DNA from: Planctomycetota bacterium
GTDB lineage: Bacteria; Planctomycetota; Planctomycetia; Pirellulales; PALSA-1355
NCBI GenBank assembly: GCA_003389325.1
Contig: QQVE01000048.1
Coordinates: forward strand, 62,001-126,000
DNA: 64,000 nucleotides
Direction: 5' to 3'
Every line of letters begins with the position of its first letter. The stretch's first letter is position 1. The notes beneath the pieces are model-generated. The model saw only the letters and a list, made by a program, of their open reading frames with translations, was not told the origin of the DNA and ran no database searches. Position numbers and translations under genes: made by a program. Of this stretch, positions 1-8,849 are shown piece after piece.

Positions 1-1
1 C

Positions 2-193
2 GGCCTGGTCGAGCGGGAGCGATGCGGCGAAGACCGGCGAGTCGTTTGGGTGACGTTGACCGAACAGGGGAAAGACGTGTTGAAGAAGCTGGATAAACCT
101 GTGGCTGATCTGCACGAGTCACAGTTCGCTGGCCTTTCAAAGACCGAGCTAAAGCAACTGAACGATCTGCTTTTTCGGTCCCGGCAGAGCTGA
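2..193 (+). CDS. MarR-family transcriptional regulator, C-terminal part (5' end outside window)
   Basis: The frame is open from the window edge and encodes the last 63 residues of a winged-helix regulator. The visible part starts in the wing: GLVERE, then CGEDRRVVWVTLTEQGKDVL, the usual MarR pattern of a beta-hairpin with D-R-R followed by the T-x-x-G start of the last long helix. The remainder is helical, as expected for the dimerisation helix. A T-run follows the stop at once, without a convincing stem. The gene points into the DoxX-pirin-dehydrogenase operon and an 18-bp dyad lies just downstream, so it is probably the local repressor. The effector cannot be told from the fragment. Confidence 0.85.
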   Translation, partial: GLVERERCGEDRRVVWVTLTEQGKDVLKKLDKPVADLHESQFAGLSKTELKQLNDLLFRSRQS

Positions 194-212
194 GGGCTTT
201 TTTTTGAACGAA

Positions 213-230
213 TATCTGTGGCAACAGATA
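213..230. promoter_or_regulatory. Perfect dyad, probable MarR-family operator
   Basis: TATCTGT-GGCA-ACAGATA is a perfect 7-bp inverted repeat with a 4-bp spacer, lying between the MarR stop and the DoxX start. Length, spacing and position fit operators bound by MarR dimers. Binding by the adjacent regulator is inferred. Confidence 0.6.
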
Positions 231-256
231 ACTCCGCTGGCGAGAAATAAACGAAA

Positions 257-709
257 GTGAGCAATTCGATGAACGAAACCTTGAAAGCTCTACTCACAGT
301 GGCCGGCCGCGTGATGCTGGCGACTATTTTTCTGATGAGTGCCCTTGGCAACAAGATTCCCAACTTCTCGCGAACCGTTGAATACATGACGGCCAACGGC
401 GTCCCCGCTCCGAACGTCATGCTCATCGGTGCGATCGTGTTTCTGTTGGCTGGTGGAATTTCGGTCGTGCTGGGATTCAAGGCACGCATCGGCGCCTCGC
501 TGTTGGCCGTGTTCCTGATTCTCGCGACGTATTACTTCCACGACTTCTGGACATACGCATCTGACTCACAGGAATTTCAGATGCAGATGATTCAGTTCAT
601 GAAGAACCTCGGACTCATGGGTGCGATGTTGATGATCGTGGCCAACGGCCCCGGTCCCGGAAGTCTGGACGAGAGCAAAATCTCCAAACGGGAAGGAGAT
701 AACCCATGA
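257..709 (+). CDS. DoxX-family membrane protein
   Basis: A 150-residue integral membrane protein with four hydrophobic segments (about residues 12-30, 52-73, 78-95 and 117-132), matching the DoxX/DoxD-like family in size and topology. Family members often sit with redox or quinone-handling enzymes, but the biochemical role is poorly defined. The GTG start gives MSNSMNET; the in-frame ATG at 269 is an equally plausible start with a weak GTGAG upstream. It overlaps the pirin gene by four bases (ATGA), so the two are probably translationally coupled. It is the first gene after the candidate MarR operator. Confidence 0.8.
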   Translation: MSNSMNETLKALLTVAGRVMLATIFLMSALGNKIPNFSRTVEYMTANGVPAPNVMLIGAIVFLLAGGISVVLGFKARIGASLLAVFLILATYYFHDFWTYASDSQEFQMQMIQFMKNLGLMGAMLMIVANGPGPGSLDESKISKREGDNP

Positions 710-1404
710 TTACCATCCGCAAAGCAGAAGATCGCGGCCACGCAGATCATGGGTGGCTCGACACGAATCACACATTTTCGTTCGCGAGTTACCGCGACCC
801 AGAGCACATGGGCTTTCGCAGCCTACGGGTGATGAACGAAGACCGAGTTGCTCCGGGAAAGGGATTCGGAACACACGCTCACGACAATATGGAAATCATC
901 TCGTACGTGCTGTCCGGTGCTCTGGAGCACAAAGACAGCATGGGCAACGGCGAAGTGCTGCGGCCCGGTGAGTTCCAGCGCATCTCGGCCGGTTCAGGGA
1001 TCACGCACAGCGAGTTCAATCCGTCGTCCGAAGAACCGGTTCACTTCTACCAAATCTGGCTTGTGCCGAACGTCCGCGACATTCAGCCAAGTTACCAGCA
1101 GCGTGAGTTCGACAAAGGCGAAAAACTGAATCGCCTGCGACTGGTGGCCTCGCCCGATGGCGCGGATGGCTCTTTGTCGATTCACACAGACGCCGACGTG
1201 TACCTGTCGCATCTCGCAGCGGGAAGCGAAGTCGGCTTCGACCTTCAACCCGGTCGGCACGGCTGGCTTCAAGTGCTTTCCGGCTCGGTCGCAGTCAGCG
1301 GAAACCAGCTTTCCACGAGCGATGGCGCCGCAATCACCAACGAAGACTCTGTATCGATCGTCGCGTCTGAGGACGCGGAGATCATGCTTTTTGACTTGAC
1401 GTAA
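706..1404 (+). CDS. Pirin-family cupin protein (YhhW-like)
   Basis: A 232-residue bicupin. The four metal ligands of pirin and YhhW are all visible and at the classic positions: His57 and His59 in THAHDN, His101 and Glu103 in GITHSEF. Several bacterial members have quercetin 2,3-dioxygenase activity in vitro; in operons like this a role in handling aromatic or quinone electrophiles is usually supposed. The first cupin (residues 1-125) is well conserved and the second is more divergent. It overlaps doxX by four bases and is followed after 26 bases by the aldehyde dehydrogenase with a GGAG site. The metal and substrate are not readable from sequence. Confidence 0.88.
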   Translation: MITIRKAEDRGHADHGWLDTNHTFSFASYRDPEHMGFRSLRVMNEDRVAPGKGFGTHAHDNMEIISYVLSGALEHKDSMGNGEVLRPGEFQRISAGSGITHSEFNPSSEEPVHFYQIWLVPNVRDIQPSYQQREFDKGEKLNRLRLVASPDGADGSLSIHTDADVYLSHLAAGSEVGFDLQPGRHGWLQVLSGSVAVSGNQLSTSDGAAITNEDSVSIVASEDAEIMLFDLT

Positions 1405-1430
1405 TCCTAACCAACACAGGAGACATTCTC

Positions 1431-2828
1431 ATGGCAACGACAAAGACACGTAACGAACTGAAGTCTATCAATCCGTTCAATGGTGAGGTTTTGAAAACCT
1501 ACCGCGAGATGACACCAGACGAGGTCGAGGCGGCCACTGCGAAGGCTGATGAAGCCTTTCGGAAGTGGCGCGAGACCACCTTCGAGCATCGTGCTGGCAT
1601 TCTCCGTCGCGTCGCAGAGTTGCTTCGCGAGCGTCGAGAGGAGCTGGCGACTATCATGACGCTGGAGATGGGCAAGAAGATCGAGGACGCGCGTCCGGAG
1701 ATCGATCTCTGCGCCACCATCTTTGACTATTACGCCGACGAGGGCGAGAAGATCCTCGCCCCCAAGGAGTACGACACCAAAGAGGGCAAGGGGACGCTGA
1801 TCAACCAGCCGTTGGGCGTCGTCTACGGCATACAGCCCTGGAACTTTCCGTTCTACCAGCCCTCGCGCGTCGCAGCGCCTCAGCTCATGGCAGGCAACGT
1901 CGTGCTGACCAAGCACGCGTCGAACGTGCCGCAGTGTGCCGAGGCGTTTGACCAGTTGCTCAAGGATGCCGGAGTACCCGAGGGGGTGCATACGAATCTG
2001 CAACTCTCTGCTCGCAACGCCGGGAGCATCATCGACGACGACCGCGTCGTGGGCGTCGCCTTCACCGGCAGCAACAAGGGCGGAGCGGCAGTTGCCGAAC
2101 AGGCCGGCCGCAACGTCAAGAAGACCGTCATGGAACTTGGCGGCGTTGATCCCTTCATCGTGCTTGAAGACGCCGACATCGACGCAACCATCGAGCGGTT
2201 CATGATCGGCAAGCTGCTGTGCACGGGCCAAATCTGCATCTCCGCGAAGCGAATTATCCTCGACGAATCAATCGCTGAAGAGTTCCTCGATCGCGCGACC
2301 AAACTTTTCGCCGAACTCAAGCCCGGCGACCCGTTGGATGAGGCCACCGGTTACGGTCCTGTTTGCACCGAGAAAGCGGCCATCCAACTCGAAGACCAGA
2401 TCAACAAGTCCGTCGATGCGGGCGCCAAGATTCTCGTCGGTGGCAAGCGTGACGGCGCGTTCATCGAGCCGACGATCATGACCGACATTCCGAAGGGATC
2501 TCCCGCAGACTGTGAAGAGCTGTTTGGTCCCGTCGCCATCATCCACATCGCCAAGGACGAAGAGGATGCAATCCGCATCGCGAACGACAGTGACTTTGGT
2601 TTGGGCGGCTCAGTCCACACCAACGACCTCGAGCGCGGCCGCCGTGTTGCGGAACGGATTGAGTCCGGCACCTGCTTTGTCAACCAGATTTCGTGGACCT
2701 ACGCCAGTATGCCGATGGGCGGCGTCAAGAAGTCCGGTTACGGCCGCGAACTCGCAGACCTCGGCATCATGGAATTCGTGAACCAGAAGCTGATCAGCGT
2801 CTTCGACAAGGACCACACTACTTTGTGA
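1431..2828 (+). CDS. NAD(P)-dependent aldehyde dehydrogenase, succinate-semialdehyde type (YneI/Sad-like)
   Basis: A 465-residue ALDH-superfamily enzyme oxidising an aldehyde to its acid. Seen: PWNFP with the oxyanion Asn at about 138, FTGS at 211-214, the general base Glu235 in MELGG, and the nucleophile Cys269 in GQICIS. The length and short N-terminus match the YneI/Sad branch of succinate-semialdehyde dehydrogenases rather than the 500-residue betaine-aldehyde group. An alcohol dehydrogenase follows, so the pair could take an alcohol through an aldehyde to an acid, or detoxify reactive aldehydes. The real substrate is unknown. Confidence 0.88.
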   Translation: MATTKTRNELKSINPFNGEVLKTYREMTPDEVEAATAKADEAFRKWRETTFEHRAGILRRVAELLRERREELATIMTLEMGKKIEDARPEIDLCATIFDYYADEGEKILAPKEYDTKEGKGTLINQPLGVVYGIQPWNFPFYQPSRVAAPQLMAGNVVLTKHASNVPQCAEAFDQLLKDAGVPEGVHTNLQLSARNAGSIIDDDRVVGVAFTGSNKGGAAVAEQAGRNVKKTVMELGGVDPFIVLEDADIDATIERFMIGKLLCTGQICISAKRIILDESIAEEFLDRATKLFAELKPGDPLDEATGYGPVCTEKAAIQLEDQINKSVDAGAKILVGGKRDGAFIEPTIMTDIPKGSPADCEELFGPVAIIHIAKDEEDAIRIANDSDFGLGGSVHTNDLERGRRVAERIESGTCFVNQISWTYASMPMGGVKKSGYGRELADLGIMEFVNQKLISVFDKDHTTL

Positions 2829-2908
2829 GCCGGCTCAGCAGTTCGTAACTCCAAACTTGGCGGTCGCTATCGACCGCCAAGTTCACCAAACAAAAGTGAG
2901 GACAAACT

Positions 2909-3916
2909 ATGACCGTCAAAGCCTATGCCGTCACGAAAGCCAAGGGAGAGTTTGAGCCATTCGAGTTTCAACTCGGCGACATCGACCCCTACGAAGTGGA
3001 CATCAGCGTCGAATCATGCGGCATCTGTCACAGCGATCTGAGCATGGTGGATGACGAGTGGGGGATGGCTCAGTTTCCGCTTGTGCCCGGTCACGAGGTC
3101 ATCGGAAAAGTGTCCGCGGTGGGCCATCATGTGACACACGTGAAAGTCGGCGACCGCGTTGGCCTTGGCTGGCACGCAGGCTACTGCATGATGTGCGACC
3201 AATGCATGAACGGCGACCACAACCTCTGTCCCAGCGCCGAGCCGACGATCGCTGGACGACATGGCGGCTTCGCCGATACCGTTCGTGCAAAAGCTCCTAG
3301 CGTTGTCAAGATTCCGCGCGGGCTCGACGCGAACGAGGCCGGCCCACTGCTTTGCGGCGGGATGGCAGTTTTCAATCCGATGGTCCAGGTTGGGCTATCT
3401 CCAACGGACAGCGTCGGCGTGATCGGTATTGGCGGACTCGGTCACATGGGCCTGAAGTTCGCTGCCGCGTGGGGGTGCCACGTCACCGCATTTACTTCCG
3501 AGTCAAAGCGTCAGGAAGCGCTCGACATGGGAGCGCACGACACAGTTAACTCACGTGACCCCGAAGCGATCAAAGCCGCAGCGGCCAGATTCGACCTCGT
3601 ATTGTCCACGGTCAACGTTCCGCTCGACTGGAATGCGGTCCTTGCGACCTTGAAGCCGCGCGGTCGTCTGATGATGCCCGGTGCCGTCACCGAACCGCTC
3701 GATATCAACGTGCTGCCGAACATGATGTTCAAGCAGCTCTCGGTTGGCTCGTCGCCTGTCGGAGCGCCAGTCGCCATCCGCCAGATGCTCGACTTTGCCG
3801 CTCGGCACAACGTCGCTCCCGTCAACGAGCACTTCCCGATGAGCAAAGTCAACGACGCGTTCGAGCATTTGCGAAGCGGAAAGGCTCGCTATCGAATCGT
3901 TCTCGATCGCGACTGA
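2909..3916 (+). CDS. Zinc-dependent alcohol dehydrogenase (YahK/CAD-like)
   Basis: A 335-residue medium-chain dehydrogenase. Catalytic zinc ligands are Cys37 (CGICHSD), His62-Glu63 (GHEVIG) and Cys149 (PLLCGG). Structural zinc cysteines are 93, 96, 99 and 107. The cofactor-binding turn GIGGLGH lies at 173-179. This pattern is that of the YahK/cinnamyl-alcohol group, usually NADPH-dependent aldehyde reductases with broad substrates. The start ATG has GTGAGGA upstream. The 80-base gap after the aldehyde dehydrogenase has no terminator, so co-transcription is likely. Confidence 0.88.
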   Translation: MTVKAYAVTKAKGEFEPFEFQLGDIDPYEVDISVESCGICHSDLSMVDDEWGMAQFPLVPGHEVIGKVSAVGHHVTHVKVGDRVGLGWHAGYCMMCDQCMNGDHNLCPSAEPTIAGRHGGFADTVRAKAPSVVKIPRGLDANEAGPLLCGGMAVFNPMVQVGLSPTDSVGVIGIGGLGHMGLKFAAAWGCHVTAFTSESKRQEALDMGAHDTVNSRDPEAIKAAAARFDLVLSTVNVPLDWNAVLATLKPRGRLMMPGAVTEPLDINVLPNMMFKQLSVGSSPVGAPVAIRQMLDFAARHNVAPVNEHFPMSKVNDAFEHLRSGKARYRIVLDRD

Positions 3917-3960
3917 TCGACACTTGCCAAATCCAATTATGACCAACGCGAGAGAATCTC

Positions 3961-4470
3961 ATGCTTAAACCACAGGCAAAAGTCCCTGACCTGACCGTCA
4001 AGACCGTCGGTGGCCCCGACTGGACGCTCAGCAAACAGTTGCCGGAAAACTTCACCTTCGTCTTCTTCTATCGCGGCTATCACTGCCCGATCTGCCGCAA
4101 GTATCTGGACAGCATCGACCGCAAACTCGACGACCTGTCGGCACTCGGCATCGACGCGGTCGCGATCAGCAGCGATTCCGAAGAACGTGCAACACGGAGT
4201 AAGGAGGAATGGAAAGTCCAGAACCTTCCGATTGGCTACGGGCTGTCCATCGAAGAGGCTCGCCACTGGGGACTTTATGTTTCCAAAGGCATCAAAGCGG
4301 ACGAGCCCGAACTCTTCAGCGAACCCGGCCTATTCATCGTTCGACCGAATCTGGAGTTGTATGCTGCGTCGATCCAGACCATGCCATTCACGCGTCCGTC
4401 AATCGACGAGTTGATTAGCGGCTTTAGCTACATCATCCAGAACGATTATCCCGGCCGCGGTGAGGCGTAA
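3961..4470 (+). CDS. Peroxiredoxin-like (AhpC/TSA) family protein
   Basis: A 169-residue thioredoxin-fold protein. The peroxidatic region reads FYRGYHCPICRKYL with CPIC at 42-45, a CxxC-like variant of the usual peroxiredoxin PxxxTxxC motif, as in the AhpC/TSA proteins often annotated peroxiredoxin-like. A C-terminal resolving cysteine is not seen, so resolution may use Cys45 or an external thiol. The cytosolic role is probably reduction of peroxides or organic hydroperoxides. It follows the alcohol dehydrogenase by 44 bases and overlaps or abuts the HD protein gene, consistent with one stress operon. Confidence 0.8.
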   Translation: MLKPQAKVPDLTVKTVGGPDWTLSKQLPENFTFVFFYRGYHCPICRKYLDSIDRKLDDLSALGIDAVAISSDSEERATRSKEEWKVQNLPIGYGLSIEEARHWGLYVSKGIKADEPELFSEPGLFIVRPNLELYAASIQTMPFTRPSIDELISGFSYIIQNDYPGRGEA

Positions 4471-4477
4471 TCGACCG

Positions 4478-5044
4478 ATGTCGAATTCAGCAATTCAGAT
4501 CAAGACCGAGCGTCCGCGAATTGAAGAGTTGCTCGCACCTTACCGCGACGCGATCGGCGATGATTATGCCGGTTATCGAAATCACGTCTTCAGAACGGTG
4601 ACGTATGCGATGCACTTCCTCGACGGTAACTTAGACGTCGAGCCTACCGTTGAGACGGCGATGGCCTACCACGATATTGGTCTGTGGACAGATCGCGAGT
4701 TGGCGTACCTCGAACCATCCGAAGCCGTTGTCGTTGCTGACAATGACAGGCATGGCTGGGGTCTTGATCCGGATTTGCTGCGAGGGATCATCCACTGGCA
4801 TCACAAAATCTTCCGCTATCGAGGACCTCAAGATCGGATCATAGAAGCGTGCCGCAAGGCCGACTGGATCGACGCCAGCATGGGTTGGATACGAAAAGGA
4901 ATGAGCCGGAGCAATGTTGCGGCCGTGGAAGCAGCATTTCCCAACGAAGGTTTCCATAAGTCGCTACTCCGCCTCGCCAAAGAGTATGGCGGTTCCACAA
5001 TTGTCGGCGGAATCCGAGTCACCCGCAGCATTGTGAAGTGGTAG
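4478..5044 (+). CDS. HD-domain protein
   Basis: 188 residues from the ATG, which directly follows GTGAGG. A GTG at 4460, inside the end of the preceding gene, would add six residues. Metal-ligand pattern of an HD phosphohydrolase: His36 (RNHVFR), His65-Asp66 (AYHDIG), a further His pair in HWHHK and an Asp in KADWID. Proteins of this class are probable metal-dependent phosphatases or phosphodiesterases on small molecules; the substrate is unknown. It is the last gene of the low-GC operon. No terminator hairpin is obvious after the stop. Confidence 0.72.
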   Translation: MSNSAIQIKTERPRIEELLAPYRDAIGDDYAGYRNHVFRTVTYAMHFLDGNLDVEPTVETAMAYHDIGLWTDRELAYLEPSEAVVVADNDRHGWGLDPDLLRGIIHWHHKIFRYRGPQDRIIEACRKADWIDASMGWIRKGMSRSNVAAVEAAFPNEGFHKSLLRLAKEYGGSTIVGGIRVTRSIVKW

Positions 5045-5348
5045 AACGACCGAACGTTTGGGGCAATCAAGATTCGATTGATCGCGCCAATTGGACGCCA
5101 CATCAACGGGCTGTCTGCCCCCTGTTGCAGACTGTCAAAGTTGTTCGTATCGAGTCCGAAGGCTCGCCGAATGGGACTTGACAAAGAGCGGAAATTCTCG
5201 GAAATGGCGGCTGGATTTGAACTTCATAAACCTCGATTGAGCAACAGGTTCGACCATATTTCCTTCTTCCTGGTCTGAGTTTCGTCACCTGTTTGAACTG
5301 ACTGATTCGGCTTATCGAATTTGCATAAACCGTTGCCGTTTAATGAGA
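5045..5348. other. Gap without a recognised gene
   Basis: AT-richer than the DNA that follows. A 66-codon frame on the plus strand has no recognisable domain and no good ribosome binding site. I see nothing else here. It marks the border between the low-GC operon and the tRNA/pyrF region. Confidence 0.5.
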
Positions 5349-5382
5349 AACAGCTCGCCGCGAACGAACGCGACGAGCTGTT
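5349..5382 (-). terminator. Probable terminator of tRNA-Pro
   Basis: AACAGCTCG pairs perfectly with CGAGCTGTT; inside, after one C/A mismatch, CGCG pairs with CGCG around a 6-base loop. Read on the minus strand the stem begins 11 bases after the tRNA end and is followed by TTTCTCATT. The T-tail is imperfect. Confidence 0.6.
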
Positions 5383-5393
5383 CTGATTTCAAG

Positions 5394-5468
5394 TCGGGGC
5401 GACAGGATTTGAACCTGCGACCTCTTGACCCCCAGTCAAGCGCGCTAGCCAGGCTGCGCCACGCCCCG
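5394..5468 (-). tRNA. tRNA-Pro (anticodon GGG)
   Basis: 75 nt on the minus strand. The acceptor arm CGGGGCG pairs with CGCCCCG. The anticodon stem CTTGA/TCAAG encloses the loop CTGGGGG, giving anticodon GGG. The T arm contains GGTTCAAATCC. The discriminator base is A and CCA is not encoded. The hairpin downstream probably ends the transcript. Confidence 0.95.
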
Positions 5469-5600
5469 GATTGGAAACCACAATATCCCACATAGGCCTG
5501 CGGCTGACAACGCCTACTGAAGGCCTCGCGTTTTCGCTAGGATGCGGGGGACGACGGGCCACGGTGCCCTCGCTCAACGTCTTCGACGGAACCCAACTTT

Positions 5601-6533
5601 ATGACACCGCCAGTACCCGATCCGTTCGCCGAAAGACTCGCCGTGGCCGTCAAACGCTGCGGCAATCCCGTGCTGGTCGGGCTCGATCCGCGGTTCGCGC
5701 AACTGCCCGAGAGCGTCGGGGGTGGTGCGGACTCAAGCCCGCGGCAGCAGGCCGCCGCGTATGCGGAGTTTTGCCGCGGGGTGATCGACGTCGTGGCCGA
5801 GCTGGTGGCGGTCGTGAAACCGCAGGCGGCGTTCTTCGAGCAGCTCGGTCCGGCCGGCATGCAGGCGCTGGCCGACACGATCGGCTATGCCCGCGACAAG
5901 GGTTTGCTGGTGATCCTCGACGGCAAGCGGAACGACATCGGTTCGACGGCCACCGCCTATGCCGAGGGCTATCTCGGCCGCGAAAGCGTCTGGGGCGCCG
6001 ACGCGCTGACGGTCAGCCCCTACCTGGGCGAAGACAGCCTCGACCCGTTTGTCGACACGGCCGCCAAGCGTGCATCGGGCGTGTTCGTGCTGGTCAAAAC
6101 GTCGAACCCGGGCGGCGGCATGTTTCAGGATCTCGAGGCCGACGGGCGCACGCTCTACCGGCACGTGGCCGAGTACGTCGAACGCGTCGCCACGGAAACG
6201 GCCGCACCGTGCGGCTACGGCCTGGCCGGCGCGGTCGTCGGCGCCACGTATCCCGAGCAAAGCGTCGAGTTGCGGGCGCTGATGCCACACACCTGGTTTC
6301 TCGTTCCCGGCTACGGCAGCCAGGGGGCCACCGCGCGCGACGTGGCCGGCGCGTTCGCTGCCGACGGCCTGGGCGCGATCGTCAACAGCTCGCGGGCCAT
6401 CATCTTCGCCCACAAGCGGCCCGAGTTCGCCTCCTTTGGCGAAGCCCGTTGGCAAGACGCCGTGGCCGCCGCCACCCGCCAGATGATCGACGAGCTCCGC
6501 GCCGACACCCCCGCCGGCAAGCTGAAGAACTAG
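5601..6533 (+). CDS. pyrF: Orotidine 5'-phosphate decarboxylase
   Basis: Final step of UMP synthesis, decarboxylating OMP in the cytosol. 310 residues, the longer type-2 OMP decarboxylase form. VGLDPR is at 26-31; the catalytic Lys-Asp-x-Lys-like network is seen in DGKRND at 107-112, followed by GSTATAYAEGYLG and SPYLGEDSLDPF. Late in the chain PGYGSQGA and IVNSSRAIIFA form the phosphate-binding loops. The start ATG is the first one upstream of conserved sequence. The stop codon TAG is itself part of a palindromic repeat arm, so the repeat abuts the gene directly. Confidence 0.95.
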   Translation: MTPPVPDPFAERLAVAVKRCGNPVLVGLDPRFAQLPESVGGGADSSPRQQAAAYAEFCRGVIDVVAELVAVVKPQAAFFEQLGPAGMQALADTIGYARDKGLLVILDGKRNDIGSTATAYAEGYLGRESVWGADALTVSPYLGEDSLDPFVDTAAKRASGVFVLVKTSNPGGGMFQDLEADGRTLYRHVAEYVERVATETAAPCGYGLAGAVVGATYPEQSVELRALMPHTWFLVPGYGSQGATARDVAGAFAADGLGAIVNSSRAIIFAHKRPEFASFGEARWQDAVAAATRQMIDELRADTPAGKLKN

Positions 6534-6606
6534 CCCGAAGCGCGAGCGAGTGTTCTTCGTCGAATCGTGACACCGAAAGAAGTACCCTCGCTCGCGCTTC
6601 GGGCTA
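6531..6606. repeat. Dispersed palindromic repeat, copy 1
   Basis: The left arm TAGCCCGAAGCGCGAGCGAG and its exact reverse complement at the other end form 20-bp perfect arms around a 36-base loop. The left arm supplies the pyrF stop codon. Same arm family as the copies at 7632, 9176, 15584 and 50602. Confidence 0.9.
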
Positions 6607-6642
6607 GTGTTACTCCGCGCGAATTCTTGCGGTACATCTCCT

Positions 6643-7683
6643 ATGAACGACAAGAACGCATCTCGAAGAATCGTCATCGCCGGCGGCAGCGGCTTCGTGG
6701 GCGTGTCGCTGGCCCATCATCTGGCGGCCGCGGGATTCGAGATCGTCATTCTCTCGCGGCACGCACCAAAAACATCCGGCCCCTGGCGGCACGTGGCCTG
6801 GGACGCCCGCACGTTGGGACCGTGGCAAGCCGCACTCGACGGCGCGAGGGCACTGGTGAACCTCGTCGGCCGGAGCGTCGATTGCATCAAGACGCCGGCA
6901 CACCAGGACGAAATCCTCCGCTCGCGCGTCGAGTCCACGCACGTGCTCGGTCAGGCGACGCGGGCCGTCGACGCACCGCCGGACGTTTGGGTGCAGATGA
7001 GCACCGGCCACATCTACGGCGACCCGCCCGAGGTCGTGTGCACGGAAGACTCGTCGACCGGCTGCGGCTTTGCCCCGCTGGTCGGCCGCGCCTGGGAAGC
7101 GGCGTTTCACTCCAGCGTGCTCCCTTCGCAGCGCGGCGTGATTCTGCGCACGAGCTTCGTGCTCGGCCGCGATCGCGGCGCGGGCAGCGGGGCCCTGGCA
7201 CGGCTGAAGAAGCTCGTTCGCTTCGGCCTCGGCGGCCGCGTGGCCTCCGGCAAGCAGGGCATGAGCTGGATCCACGAGCACGACTTGAACCGCCTGATCG
7301 AGCGAGCCATCGACGACGCGTCGATGCACGGCGTCTACCTGGCCACGGCCCCGCACCCCGTGCCGCAAAGCACGTTCATGCGCGAACTGCGCCGGGCCAT
7401 GCACGTGCCGATCGGCCTGCCCGCCTACGCGTGGATGACGCGTATCGGCGCACCGCTGCTGATGCGGACCGATCCCGAGCTCGCCCTGTACGGCCGCTAT
7501 CTCGTCTCGCGCCGACTGCGCGAAGAGGGCTTCGAGTTCCGCTACCCGGCCTTACGCGAAGCGCTGGCCGAACTCTGCTCGCCGGGCCCACCCAGCCGAT
7601 CGTTGCAGCATCCAACTCCGGCGATTTCCGCCACCAGCCCGAAGCGCGAGCGAGGGTCGTTGGCTGAATCAGAAGCGGTTTAG
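6643..7683 (+). CDS. TIGR01777-family NAD(P)-dependent epimerase (SDR, YfcH-like)
   Basis: 346 residues from the ATG; a GTG at 6607 is unlikely because it lies at the edge of the repeat. Rossmann start [13 protein letters not shown] near residue 8, then the TIGR01777 hallmarks [31 protein letters not shown], and the C-terminal DUF1731-like part with [41 protein letters not shown]. The exact reaction of the family is not established; some members are linked to division or nucleotide-sugar-like substrates. The last ~17 codons (from ATSPKRERG on) and the stop fall in a dispersed repeat, so the native C-terminus has probably been replaced. Confidence 0.88.
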   Translation: MNDKNASRRIVIAGGSGFVGVSLAHHLAAAGFEIVILSRHAPKTSGPWRHVAWDARTLGPWQAALDGARALVNLVGRSVDCIKTPAHQDEILRSRVESTHVLGQATRAVDAPPDVWVQMSTGHIYGDPPEVVCTEDSSTGCGFAPLVGRAWEAAFHSSVLPSQRGVILRTSFVLGRDRGAGSGALARLKKLVRFGLGGRVASGKQGMSWIHEHDLNRLIERAIDDASMHGVYLATAPHPVPQSTFMRELRRAMHVPIGLPAYAWMTRIGAPLLMRTDPELALYGRYLVSRRLREEGFEFRYPALREALAELCSPGPPSRSLQHPTPAISATSPKRERGSLAESEAV

Positions 7684-7734
7684 CACGTCAACCAAGATCC
7701 GACGAAGAACCCTCGCCGGCGCTTCGGGCTAATG
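7632..7734. repeat. Dispersed palindromic repeat, copy 2 (overlaps end of epimerase gene)
   Basis: The left arm CACCAGCCCGAAGCGCGAGC and the near-complementary right arm GCGCTTCGGGCTAATG enclose a loop of about 50 bases. Positions 7641-7716 are identical over 76 bases to 9196-9271 in copy 3. The left part is read as the last codons of the epimerase. Confidence 0.9.
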
Positions 7735-7793
7735 TTGGGCCGGCAGCGTCGATGGTGGAATCAGCACATGCGATGCGGCTTTTGCCTGCTCGA

Positions 7794-8849
7794 CTAGAAC
7801 CGGTACTCGGCTCCGAGTTGAAGGCCCTGGAGGATAAGCGTATTCGCGTCGTCGGCGTTCACGCGGGGGTTGGCGCCGACGAGGTTGCCGGTGTTGGGCA
7901 CCTGATCCGCCGAGAGGGCCACGCCGTCGACGAAGAACACCAGGTAGCCGAGGCGCAACGACACCGACGGCGTGAGGTCGTACACGGCCGACACGCCCAC
8001 CTCGCCAAGAAACGCCGCGCCCCCGTGACTCGCGGTGGCCGAGCCGAGCGTCGAAACGGGGCTGAACACGGCCGAACGCGTGCGAACGTCGTTGTAGTAG
8101 ATGCCCGCCTTGATGTCCCCCACGATCGAAAGCCTGCCGCCGTTGGCCCACAGCGGACCATCCATGCCGATCTGGAACCCGTACAAGTCGTTGTCGGCGG
8201 CAAACGCGTAGCCGGCGCCGTTGGTGGCCACGGGTCGGAACAACTCGTCGAGCTCGGCGTAGCGAAAGCCGTAGGTCAGCTCGAACCATCCCAGCGGATG
8301 CCGCCCGAGCAACTCGAAGGTCTGAAAGTCGGTCGAGTACGGGGCCGTGGCTCCGGCCAGGTCGTGCAGCACGGGCGTGATCGGTAGCGTCCGGGCCATC
8401 CAAAGGCCGGTGGCTCCCGGCGCGATCAGGTTGTCGGATTGCAGCGAGCTGAGCCAGAAGTATCGGCACTCGACGCCGCGACGCGAGGGGCCCAGGTAGC
8501 CGAGCCGCGCGTCGATGCCCGCCGCGCTGGCAAAGTCCAGATCGGTCGTGTCGTAGATCGACGTCTGGCCGGGATCATAGAGGAGTGGAAAGTTGCTGCC
8601 GGTCTTCACTCTCCACATCTGCACCCAGTCGAGACTGGCATTCCAGCAACCGCAGCAGGGATCGGAGGTCCACCCGACGTCAGCGCAGGCCTGGTCGCAC
8701 ATGGGACCGCAGTCGCCCAGGCTGACGTCCGTCTCAGCAGGTTGCTCGCCATACCCGGCAAGGAATCGCGAAGACTCTTCCCAGGACAAACCGACGCTCG
8801 CCAGCCCCGGCCAAAGCGCGATCAACACCGCAATACACGTTCGACGCAT
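7794..8849 (-). CDS. BBP7-type outer-membrane beta-barrel protein (planctomycete)
   Basis: A 351-residue secreted protein. A signal peptide (MRRTCIAVLIALWPGLASVG) is followed by a short Cys-rich stretch CGPMCDQACADVGW...DPCCGCW, then alternating hydrophobic/aromatic strands ending in LQLGAEYRF, a terminal-Phe end usual for outer-membrane barrels. The pattern (WVQMWRVKTGSNFPLLYDPGQ, DARLGYLG, RGVECRYFW, FELTYGFRYAELDE) matches the BBP7 family that planctomycetes carry in many copies. It is presumed to sit in the outer membrane; the transported solute is unknown. It stands alone on the minus strand between two repeat copies. Confidence 0.82.
   Translation of the reverse strand: MRRTCIAVLIALWPGLASVGLSWEESSRFLAGYGEQPAETDVSLGDCGPMCDQACADVGWTSDPCCGCWNASLDWVQMWRVKTGSNFPLLYDPGQTSIYDTTDLDFASAAGIDARLGYLGPSRRGVECRYFWLSSLQSDNLIAPGATGLWMARTLPITPVLHDLAGATAPYSTDFQTFELLGRHPLGWFELTYGFRYAELDELFRPVATNGAGYAFAADNDLYGFQIGMDGPLWANGGRLSIVGDIKAGIYYNDVRTRSAVFSPVSTLGSATASHGGAAFLGEVGVSAVYDLTPSVSLRLGYLVFFVDGVALSADQVPNTGNLVGANPRVNADDANTLILQGLQLGAEYRF

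Noticed and set aside
5471..6607. 378-codon plus-strand frame over pyrF
   Set aside because: Shadow of pyrF; arginine-rich low-complexity translation without a domain.
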